From NCBI GenBank assembly GCA_964230805.1, contig CAXRIA010000036.1, positions 1-12,300 of the forward strand: a stretch of DNA of 12,300 nt, in the 5' to 3' direction. The notes beneath the pieces were generated by a model, which was not told the DNA's origin, ran no database searches, and saw only the letters and a list, made by a program, of their open reading frames with translations. Both the position numbers and the translations under genes were made by a program. Shown piece by piece: positions 1-5,851 of this stretch. The DNA is from Flavicella sp964230805. GTDB taxonomy: Bacteria > Bacteroidota > Bacteroidia > Flavobacteriales > Flavobacteriaceae. The stretch's first letter is position 1. Each line of letters starts with the position of its first letter.

Positions 1-12
1 GTTGAGGTAGGG

Positions 13-1038
13 ATGTTGTTAAAATTACTGAAAATGTCTATGCTTTCAAAATTAAAATTCTATCGTATTTGCTTGTTGTTGTTTTGTGTCCTCTGTGCAT
101 GTTCAAAAACCAAGCCAAAAACGCAATATATGAGAGGCAATGTTTTTGGGACCACTTTTCATATTTCCTATTTGGCTTCGAATCCTTTGAATTGTGAAAA
201 ACAAGTTGACAGTTTGTTTCAGTTGTTGAATAGATCTTTGTCCACATATATGTCTAGTTCCGATATTTCAAAAGTGAATAGGAATGACAAAGATGTGGTT
301 GTAGATGATTTTTTTTTAGAGGTTTACGCAAAGTCACAAAGAATTTTTAAAGAATCAAAGGGGGTTTTTGATCCTACGGTTGGAATTTTAGTGAATGCAT
401 GGGGTTTTGGTCCAGGGGAAGCCGTACAAAATTTGGATTCGGCCAAAGTGCAAAAATTGATGCAGTACGTTGGTTTTGACAAGGTGACTATTTCAAAGAG
501 AAAAGTAAAAAAGAGACATCCAAAGATGTATTTTGATTTTAATGCCATTGCCAAGGGCTATGGGGTCGACATCATTGCGCGTTATCTTGAATCCAAGAAT
601 GTTGATAATTACCTTATTGAAATCGGTGGAGAGCTTAGAGCTCGAGGGAAAAATGAGCAGGGAAATTACTGGAAAATAGGAATTGAAAGGCCTAATTTTG
701 ATGGGACAAGAGGAATTCAAAAAGTACTGTCACTAGAAAACAAGTCGATGGCGACTTCGGGAAATTATAGAAAATACAAAGTAGATCCAAAAACAGGAGA
801 AAAATTTGTACATACCATTGATGCGAAAACAGGGTTTACAGCAAAGCGAGATTTGTTGAGTGCTACGGTGATTGCTGATATGGATTGTGCAGACGTCGAT
901 GGCTATGCAACAACCTTTATGGCTATGGGCTACAAAAAAACATTGGCCTTTTTAGAGCAACATCCTGAGCTCAAAGTATTTTTGATTGTAGCAAATCAAC
1001 AAGGTGAAACTACAGAATACAGTTCAGATGGATTGTAA
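13..1038 (+). CDS. apbE: FAD:protein FMN transferase (ApbE family), lipoprotein
   Basis: ApbE enzymes move FMN from FAD onto a Ser/Thr of target proteins, for example the NqrB/NqrC or RnfG/RnfD subunits, outside the inner membrane. Visible family blocks: FDPTVG (residues 119-124), DFNAIAKGYGVD (175-186, the Bacteroidota form of the DxGGIAKGYAxD block), GGE (205-207), ATSGNY (247-252), HTIDAKTG (267-274) and ADVDGYATTFMAMG (293-306), where D296 and T300 match the metal-binding D/T pair. A hydrophobic N-terminus ends in the lipobox LCAC with C30 as the lipidated cysteine. The 341-residue length is normal. The frame stays open to base 1, so the start is uncertain: ATG at 34 or 40 would give a more usual lipoprotein signal of about 20 residues. 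The upstream gene is outside the window; in flavobacteria apbE often follows the nqr operon, so Na+-NQR is the likely client (inference). It converges on the methyltransferase gene with a 27-bp gap. Confidence 0.93.
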   Translation: MLLKLLKMSMLSKLKFYRICLLLFCVLCACSKTKPKTQYMRGNVFGTTFHISYLASNPLNCEKQVDSLFQLLNRSLSTYMSSSDISKVNRNDKDVVVDDFFLEVYAKSQRIFKESKGVFDPTVGILVNAWGFGPGEAVQNLDSAKVQKLMQYVGFDKVTISKRKVKKRHPKMYFDFNAIAKGYGVDIIARYLESKNVDNYLIEIGGELRARGKNEQGNYWKIGIERPNFDGTRGIQKVLSLENKSMATSGNYRKYKVDPKTGEKFVHTIDAKTGFTAKRDLLSATVIADMDCADVDGYATTFMAMGYKKTLAFLEQHPELKVFLIVANQQGETTEYSSDGL

Positions 1039-1065
1039 TTTCATAGCTTAAATGCATTCCGTTTT

Positions 1066-1860
1066 TTACAATGCACGAGTGGTAGCATCAAGTGAAATAG
1101 GTTTTTTGCAAACGGGCAGTATTTCATTTTTCATCAAACAATAGTCAATTATTTCATTTCGGTCTGCGAGTTCCGAACATTTTATTTCAGCTACCTCAAA
1201 CCCTACCTTCCGTAGTTTTTCAAAATAATCGATTCCGTAGATTCGAACATGATCGTATTGGCCAAAATGTTTTTGTCGCTCTTTGGGAGAAGTGATTTTA
1301 AAATCTTCATACGTGCTAGTGCGGTTCAAGTCTTGCGGCACCTGAAATATGCCATATCCCCCAGGCTTTAATACTCGAAACAATTCTTGCATCGCTTTTT
1401 TGTCCTCATTGACGTGCTCTAAAACATGGTTGCAAAAAACAACATCGAAAGTGTTGCTTTCTAAAGGGAGATTGCAGATGTCGGCTTTTAAATCAGCCAA
1501 AGGTGAGTGCAAGTCACACGTAAGATAGGACAAATTTTTTTGTTTTTTGAATCGTTTGAAAAAACATTGTTCTGGAGCAATGTGCAATACTTTTTGAGGC
1601 GTTGAAAAAAAAGAGGTCCTTCGTTTCAAGTACAACCACAAAAAACGGTGTCTTTCGAGTGAGAGTGTAGAGGGCGCCAATACATTTTTTCGTTGTGTTT
1701 CATAACCATAGGGCAGAAATTTCCGAAATGTTTTGCCATCAATAGGGTCTGTGTATGTTTTGCCACGCAGAAGAAAGCTAATAAGAGGCATGGTGGCATA
1801 GCTTACTTTGATAAGGAAGGGGCGTGGAATGGTATTTAAAATAAATTTGAAAATAGACAT
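1066..1860 (-). CDS. Class I SAM-dependent methyltransferase (Methyltransf_11-like)
   Basis: Predicted methyltransferase of unknown substrate, 264 residues from the ATG at 1860. The frame extends two codons to a GTG at 1866, but the ATG gives the natural start MSIFKF. The Rossmann core is visible: strand 1 with VLHIAPE (91-97) in place of the usual GxGxG loop, an acidic end of strand 2 (D116), the post-II block DVVFCNHVLEHV (139-150) and RVLKPGG (162-168). An N-terminal segment (about 33-72) resembles the CPxCG...CPxCxSLERHR zinc ribbon of related methyltransferases, but the cysteine positions read D38, D41, A62 and T65, while the following SLERHR is intact. The gene starts 23 bp after map on the same strand, so the two are probably co-transcribed. 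No signal peptide is seen; it is presumably cytosolic or membrane-peripheral. The fold is clear; the substrate is not recognised. Confidence 0.88.
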   Translation of the reverse strand: MSIFKFILNTIPRPFLIKVSYATMPLISFLLRGKTYTDPIDGKTFRKFLPYGYETQRKNVLAPSTLSLERHRFLWLYLKRRTSFFSTPQKVLHIAPEQCFFKRFKKQKNLSYLTCDLHSPLADLKADICNLPLESNTFDVVFCNHVLEHVNEDKKAMQELFRVLKPGGYGIFQVPQDLNRTSTYEDFKITSPKERQKHFGQYDHVRIYGIDYFEKLRKVGFEVAEIKCSELADRNEIIDYCLMKNEILPVCKKPISLDATTRAL

Positions 1861-1883
1861 TTTCACGGGTTCTTTGAACAGAA

Positions 1884-2693
1884 TTATTTACAGTTTCGGA
1901 ATTCATCTTCCACATGGGTTTCTATTCCAAGGGCTTCATCAATGTATTTAAACGTCGATAACAATTCGGGTTTTCCATTGACCATAGCCACATCGTGTTC
2001 GAAATGCGCAGAAGGCTTGCCATCTTTTGTTAAGATAGTCCAACCGTCATTTAGTTGCTTGATTTCTTTGGTACCAAGGTTGATCATCGGCTCAATGGCA
2101 ACCACCATACCCTCAACAAATTTTTTTCCTCTACCTCGTTTTCCATAGTTTGGCATTTCTGGATCTTCATGCATGACTTTTCCCAAACCATGTCCTACCA
2201 ATTCGCGGACCACTCCGTAACCGAAATCTTCGGTGTACTTTTGTATGGCATAGCCTACATCACCAACTCTGTTGCCAATTTTGAATTGACGAATGCCTTC
2301 GTAGAGACTTTGTTTCGTGACTTCTAATAATTTTTTTGTTTCCTCTGCTACTTCTCCTACTTCAAATGTATAAGCATGATCTCCGTAAAAACCATTTTTT
2401 AAAGCACCACAATCAATAGAAATAATGTCGCCTTCCACCAAGATATCATTGTTCGGGATTCCATGTACGACTTGTGCGTTTGGACTCATACACAAGGTGT
2501 TAGGAAAATCATACAAGCCTAAAAAACCCGGTTCTGCGCCATGATCTCTGATGTACTCTTCAGCGAGTTTATCTAAATACAAAGTAGTGACACCAGGTTG
2601 TACTTCTCGGGCTAACATGCCCAAGGTTTTTGATACAATCAATGCACTTTCTCGCATCAATTCGATTTCTTCGGGTGATTTTATTGTGATCAT
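1884..2693 (-). CDS. map: Type I methionine aminopeptidase
   Basis: Removes the initiator methionine from nascent proteins at the ribosome; a dinuclear metal enzyme with the pita-bread fold. All five metal ligands are present: D94 (IDCG), D105 (GDHAYTF), H168 (GHGLG), E201 (AIEP) and E232 (FEHD). The substrate-binding histidines H77 (VVHGIP) and H175 (MHEDP) are also present. At 269 residues it fits the short type Ia form without an N-terminal zinc finger; a short C-terminal tail of about 20 residues follows the core. The start MITIKSPEEIELMR is the usual one for the family. It lies 151 bp from the end of gpmI on the same strand, behind a terminator, and probably leads its own short operon with the methyltransferase. 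A TATCTTTA element at 2716-2723 on the minus strand could be its -7 box. Confidence 0.97.
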   Translation of the reverse strand: MITIKSPEEIELMRESALIVSKTLGMLAREVQPGVTTLYLDKLAEEYIRDHGAEPGFLGLYDFPNTLCMSPNAQVVHGIPNNDILVEGDIISIDCGALKNGFYGDHAYTFEVGEVAEETKKLLEVTKQSLYEGIRQFKIGNRVGDVGYAIQKYTEDFGYGVVRELVGHGLGKVMHEDPEMPNYGKRGRGKKFVEGMVVAIEPMINLGTKEIKQLNDGWTILTKDGKPSAHFEHDVAMVNGKPELLSTFKYIDEALGIETHVEDEFRNCK

Positions 2694-2715
2694 GAAATAG
2701 ACGATTTTTAGATGT

Positions 2716-2723
2716 TAAAGATA
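2716..2723 (-). promoter_or_regulatory. Possible -7 promoter element of map
   Basis: On the minus strand this reads TATCTTTA, seven of eight matches to the Bacteroidota -7 consensus TAnnTTTG, 22 bp upstream of the map ATG. No well-spaced -33 TTG was found, so the assignment rests on one short motif and its position after the gpmI terminator. Confidence 0.35.
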
Positions 2724-2786
2724 CTTTTAATTCTCTCAATTTAAAAGCAAAGAAAAGTACGGCCTCAAATAGTATGGAAACGAATG

Positions 2787-2831
2787 AAAAACACCAACAA
2801 GGCAAGTGCTTGTTGGTGTTTGTTTTTTTTT
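2787..2831 (-). terminator. Rho-independent terminator of gpmI
   Basis: A perfect 13-bp stem pairs 2789-2801 with 2809-2821 around a 7-base loop (2802-2808). The arms are AAACACCAACAAG and CTTGTTGGTGTTT. Read on the minus strand it lies 24 bp beyond the gpmI stop, is preceded by a run of A and followed by a short T run (2790-2787). On the plus strand an eight-T run follows the stem, so it could act in both directions, but no plus-strand gene ends nearby. It separates gpmI from map. Confidence 0.85.
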
Positions 2832-2844
2832 AGGTAATCAAAGG

Positions 2845-4362
2845 TTACAACAAAGCATGTCTGGTCATTTCCTTTGGTTGTTCCACGCCCATCAATTTTA
2901 AAATGGTTGGCGCGACATCTCCTAAAACTCCGTCTTTGATGCCCTTTATGTCTTTGTCTATAAGGATCATTGGAACAGGGTTGGTGGTATGCGCTGTGTG
3001 AGGGCTTCCGTCCGGATTCATCATCGTTTCACAATTTCCGTGGTCGGCAATCAGTAATGTTGAGTAACCATTTTCAAGTCCTGTTTCGATAACAGCTTTG
3101 GCACATTCATCAACAGCTTCGCAGGCTTTGATCGCAGCCTCCATCACTCCAGTATGGCCTACCATGTCTCCATTGGCAAAATTCAAGCACACAAAATCGG
3201 CAATTCCTTTTTTCAGATCTTCACACAAAGCGTCTTTTAATTCATAGGCACTCATTTCTGGTTTTAGGTCGTAGGTGGCTACTTTAGGGGAGTTTCTTAA
3301 GATACGATCTTCTCCTTCAAAAGGTTCTTCTTGACCTCCCGAGAAAAAGAAAGTAACATGTGGGTATTTTTCAGTTTCTGCGATTCGAATTTGTTTTTTT
3401 CCCGCATTCGACAATACTTCGCCAAGTGTGTTTTTAATATTGTCATTGTTGTAAATTACGTGGATGCCTTTAAAACTTTCGTCATACAAGGTAATCGTAG
3501 TAAAATACAGGTCTAATTTTTTCATTCCGAATTCAGGAAAATCTTGCTGAGAAAGCGCATTGGTAAGTTCTCTTCCACGATCTGTTCTGTAGTTGAAAAA
3601 CAACACAACATCTCCCTCTTTAATCGTTGCCTTTGGATTCCCATCGGCATCTGTTACAATGAGAGGTTTTATAAATTCATCGGTAATGTTGTTGTCGTAA
3701 TTTTCTTTCAATGCAGCAACAGGGTCCGTTGTTTTTTGTCCTTCCGCTTTTACAACAGCATCGTAGGCTTCTTTGACACGCTCCCAGCGATTGTCTCTGT
3801 CCATGGCATAATACCTTCCAGTCACTGAGGCCAATTCCCCTGTTGTTTCCTTCATGTATTCTTGAATGTCATTGATAAAGTAACTACCTGATTTCGGATC
3901 GCAATCTCTTCCATCGGTAAAGGCATGGAGGTAAACATTGTCAACCTCATTTTCTTTGGCAACATCCAAGAGGCCTTTCAAGTGGTCAATATGTGCGTGA
4001 ATACCTCCGTTGGATACCAATCCTAGTAGGTGGACATTTTTATTGTTTTCTCTTGCGTATTTGTAGGTGTCAAGCAGGGTTTTTTCTTGTCCGAGTGTTT
4101 TTTCTTTCACAGCCTTGTTGATGCGTGCTAAGTTTTGATAGACAATTCTCCCGGCTCCCAAGTTCATGTGTCCCACTTCGGAATTTCCCATTTGTCCTTC
4201 AGGAAGCCCTACATGCTCACCATCTGTGCGAAGTGTAGCATTTGGATACTGGTCGTACAACCCATCTATGAAGGAGGTCTGAGCATTGAAAACGGCAGAT
4301 ACTTTAGGGTCTTGTGTAACCCCCCAACCGTCTAATATCATTAAGATGACTTTCTTGTTCAT
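2845..4362 (-). CDS. gpmI: 2,3-bisphosphoglycerate-independent phosphoglycerate mutase
   Basis: Interconverts 3- and 2-phosphoglycerate in glycolysis and gluconeogenesis, without 2,3-BPG, using two Mn2+ and a phosphoserine intermediate. Of 505 residues from ATG 4362, the alkaline-phosphatase-like core shows D11 (LDGWG), the catalytic serine S61 (MGNSEVGH), HAFTDGRDCDP (146-156) of the inserted transferase domain, K331 (ETEKYPHVTFF), D399 and H403 (NGDMVGHTG), D440-H441 (ADHGN) and H458 (PHTAHTT). The length is normal for the family. The frame runs eight codons further upstream to 4386, but that codon would overlap the predicted -7 box at 4384-4391, and MNKKVILMILDGWG is the standard family start, so 4362 is chosen. 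It is transcribed alone, with its own promoter and terminator, and divergently from the rhodanese gene. Confidence 0.97.
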   Translation of the reverse strand: MNKKVILMILDGWGVTQDPKVSAVFNAQTSFIDGLYDQYPNATLRTDGEHVGLPEGQMGNSEVGHMNLGAGRIVYQNLARINKAVKEKTLGQEKTLLDTYKYARENNKNVHLLGLVSNGGIHAHIDHLKGLLDVAKENEVDNVYLHAFTDGRDCDPKSGSYFINDIQEYMKETTGELASVTGRYYAMDRDNRWERVKEAYDAVVKAEGQKTTDPVAALKENYDNNITDEFIKPLIVTDADGNPKATIKEGDVVLFFNYRTDRGRELTNALSQQDFPEFGMKKLDLYFTTITLYDESFKGIHVIYNNDNIKNTLGEVLSNAGKKQIRIAETEKYPHVTFFFSGGQEEPFEGEDRILRNSPKVATYDLKPEMSAYELKDALCEDLKKGIADFVCLNFANGDMVGHTGVMEAAIKACEAVDECAKAVIETGLENGYSTLLIADHGNCETMMNPDGSPHTAHTTNPVPMILIDKDIKGIKDGVLGDVAPTILKLMGVEQPKEMTRHALL

Positions 4363-4383
4363 TTTAAAAAAATTTAAGTAGCA

Positions 4384-4391
4384 CAAATATA
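4384..4391 (-). promoter_or_regulatory. -7 promoter element of gpmI
   Basis: On the minus strand this reads TATATTTG, a full match to TAnnTTTG. A transcript from it would begin near 4378 and give a leader of about 16 bases before the ATG at 4362. No clear -33 TTG lies at the usual spacing; that position is covered by inverted repeats (4403-4442). Confidence 0.55.
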
Positions 4392-4402
4392 TAAATCATT
4401 TG

Positions 4403-4442
4403 CAGATTTTATCTGAATAAGAAGGCTTATTCACGAATTCGT
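4403..4442. repeat. Three abutting inverted repeats in the gpmI/rhodanese spacer
   Basis: Three perfect dyads stand end to end: CAGAT-TTT-ATCTG (4403-4415), TGAATAAG-AAGG-CTTATTCA (4414-4433, 8-bp stem) and the palindrome ACGAATTCGT (4433-4442). They overlap the expected -33 region of the gpmI promoter and lie about 60 bp upstream of the rhodanese -7 box. The central one lacks a T run and is AT-rich, so it is a weak terminator candidate. A protein-binding operator is possible, but no regulator can be named. Confidence 0.5.
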
Positions 4443-4503
4443 TTGCGTATTGGACAGATATGAATTTTTAGAAGTTTTTTTTTAGACTTTTTCAGAGAAT
4501 GTC

Positions 4504-4511
4504 TAATTTTG
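4504..4511 (+). promoter_or_regulatory. -7 promoter element of the rhodanese gene
   Basis: TAATTTTG is a full match to the Bacteroidota TAnnTTTG box, 22 bp upstream of the ATG at 4534. It predicts a leader of roughly 16-18 bases with no Shine-Dalgarno sequence. The -33 region is a T-rich stretch (4475-4483) rather than a clean TTG. Confidence 0.55.
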
Positions 4512-4533
4512 TTTTTGAATAAAAAATACAATC

Positions 4534-4821
4534 ATGACAAACTTTGACAACAACAAAATTCAAGAATATTTGAAAAATGGCGCTGTGGTATTGGATGTAA
4601 GAACAGATGCGGAATACCAAGAAGGACACGTTCCTGGTTCAGAGCACATTGTTTTGGATAGAATTCCAGGGAATGTGGCCACGATTAAAGAATACGGAAA
4701 ACAAGTGATTGCTGTCTGTCGAAGTGGCGCCAGAAGTGGACAAGCTACCGATTTCCTAAAACAGCATGGCGTAGATATCATCAATGGGGGGCCTTGGGAA
4801 AATGTGGACCAATACCTTTAA
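4534..4821 (+). CDS. Single-domain rhodanese-like protein
   Basis: A 95-residue cytosolic protein that consists of just one rhodanese domain. It shows the N-terminal LDVRTDAEYQEGHVPGSEHI block (residues 20-39), then the active-site loop CRSGARS with the persulfide-forming C62 and loop arginines R63 and R67, and the closing GGPWEN. Proteins like this carry sulfane sulfur as a cysteine persulfide; typical roles are thiosulfate or polysulfide sulfurtransfer (GlpE/PspE-like). The donor and acceptor here are unknown. The six-residue loop fits a sulfurtransferase rather than a Cdc25-like phosphatase, which has seven. It is monocistronic with its own -7 box, and its TAA overlaps the stop of the convergent GSCFA gene. 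No sulfur-metabolism genes are nearby to narrow the role. Confidence 0.92.
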   Translation: MTNFDNNKIQEYLKNGAVVLDVRTDAEYQEGHVPGSEHIVLDRIPGNVATIKEYGKQVIAVCRSGARSGQATDFLKQHGVDIINGGPWENVDQYL

Positions 4822-5759
4822 AAACGGATGCCTAATTCTTTCAAGAGAAGGTCTTGCTTGTCTTTGAGGTTTTTTAGAAATTTTTGATGGTTCTTACCTT
4901 CTTTATGGAAGGGTTTGTGAGAAAGCCCCTTTTGGATACTGTCGATGTTTTGAAAGTGTTTTTTTGAACTTTTGGAGATCCAATTGTCAGAAAATTTTTC
5001 CCAAATATAATTTACTGCAACTTCATTGGGGTGGAGCATGTCTTTTTGATAAAATCGATAATCTCTGAGATCGTCCATGACAATTTCATAGGCCGGAAAG
5101 TAAGAACAATTTTCTTTTTTACATATTTGGTGGATTGCCGTGTTTAAATGAGATTTACTCAGAGTGTTTTCTGTAAATCCATCTTTGAGATGGCGCACGG
5201 GACTCAACGTAAATATAATTTGAAGAGCAGGATTGAATGCTGTTAATTTTCGATGCATTCGATCCAAGCATTTTTCGATTTCATCAGGACTTAAAAGGAC
5301 TTTTTCAAATGCTTTTTGTGGGACCTTATGACAGTTGGCCACAATTGCATTTGTTGTCTTTAGTTTGTAAACCCAGGCAGTACCCAATGTTATAATCAAA
5401 TGCGAAGCATTTTTTAAAAAAACATTTGTGCTCCGTGTGGCGAGGTGAATGCGTTTCAATACTTCTTCTTCCGATGTGTCTGAAAAAGAGGAGTGATGGT
5501 TGTAACTTTGGTAGAGGTCATTGAAATGAAATAAATCGCTCGGACGGTATTTCTTTTCATCAATGGAATCGTTGATGAGGGTTTCCATTGCCATCGGATG
5601 AAATAAAACTCCGTAAGGATTTGTCAATTGATCGAACTTGAAATAGCCCAATTTTTTACCGATGTTCTCAGAAAAACAGGAACCCAAGAGTAGTATTGAC
5701 GAGTTATGGTCGATAGATTCGTGTGTCGTTGGGATGGTTATTTCAGTTCTGAAATTCAA
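4818..5759 (-). CDS. GSCFA domain-containing protein (SGNH-hydrolase-like)
   Basis: The GSCFA family is named after the motif seen here at residues 26-30 as GSCFS (SILLLGSCFSENIG). Further blocks are ITLGTAWVY, the FTLSPVRHLKDG segment, and a C-terminal DMLHPNEVAVNYIW that supplies the D-x-x-H pair typical of SGNH/GDSL esterases. The biochemical role is not established to my knowledge; an esterase or acyl-hydrolase acting on an envelope polymer is an inference from the fold. No ATG is usable: the only ATG near the start (5785) is in another frame and soon stops. The frame opens with TTG at 5798, but a second TTG at 5759 gives MNFRTEITIP, which matches how family members begin, and it leaves room for a promoter box at 5788-5795; I chose it (313 residues; 326 with the upstream TTG). 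A lysine-rich tail ends the protein. It lies downstream of alaS and shares a TTAA stop with the convergent rhodanese gene. Confidence 0.88.
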   Translation of the reverse strand: MNFRTEITIPTTHESIDHNSSILLLGSCFSENIGKKLGYFKFDQLTNPYGVLFHPMAMETLINDSIDEKKYRPSDLFHFNDLYQSYNHHSSFSDTSEEEVLKRIHLATRSTNVFLKNASHLIITLGTAWVYKLKTTNAIVANCHKVPQKAFEKVLLSPDEIEKCLDRMHRKLTAFNPALQIIFTLSPVRHLKDGFTENTLSKSHLNTAIHQICKKENCSYFPAYEIVMDDLRDYRFYQKDMLHPNEVAVNYIWEKFSDNWISKSSKKHFQNIDSIQKGLSHKPFHKEGKNHQKFLKNLKDKQDLLLKELGIRF

Positions 5760-5787
5760 GATAGATGCACTTTTATTGTTGCCATGG

Positions 5788-5795
5788 TAAAGATA
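5788..5795 (-). promoter_or_regulatory. Possible -7 element of the GSCFA gene
   Basis: The minus strand reads TATCTTTA, seven of eight matches to TAnnTTTG and identical to the element proposed for map. A TTTTG at 5822-5818 lies 22 bp upstream as a possible -33 box, inside the hairpin that ends alaS. A start from here would exclude the upstream TTG and favour the TTG at 5759. Confidence 0.35.
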
Positions 5796-5801
5796 CAAAT
5801 T

Positions 5802-5836
5802 AGCCCCTTTTGAAATACAAAAGGGGCTTTTTCTTT
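5802..5836. terminator. Hairpin terminator between alaS and the GSCFA gene
   Basis: A perfect 10-bp stem pairs AGCCCCTTTT (5802-5811) with AAAAGGGGCT (5819-5828) around a 7-base loop. On the plus strand it is followed by TTTTTC then TTT, the classical form. On the minus strand, where alaS ends at 5852, the tail is AATTTG, a poor U tract. It is well placed to end or attenuate alaS transcripts, and may also stop plus-strand read-through from the rhodanese gene across the GSCFA gene. Confidence 0.7.
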
Positions 5837-5851
5837 AAAGGGGTAAAAACG

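Noticed and set aside
1053..1075. TGCATT...AATGCA inverted repeat between apbE and the methyltransferase gene
   Set aside because: Only a 6-bp AT-rich stem with an 11-base loop that includes the T run, so it is not a convincing terminator for either convergent gene.
2055..2327. 90-codon plus-strand ORF inside map
   Set aside because: Complement of the conserved methionine aminopeptidase coding sequence; no independent signal.
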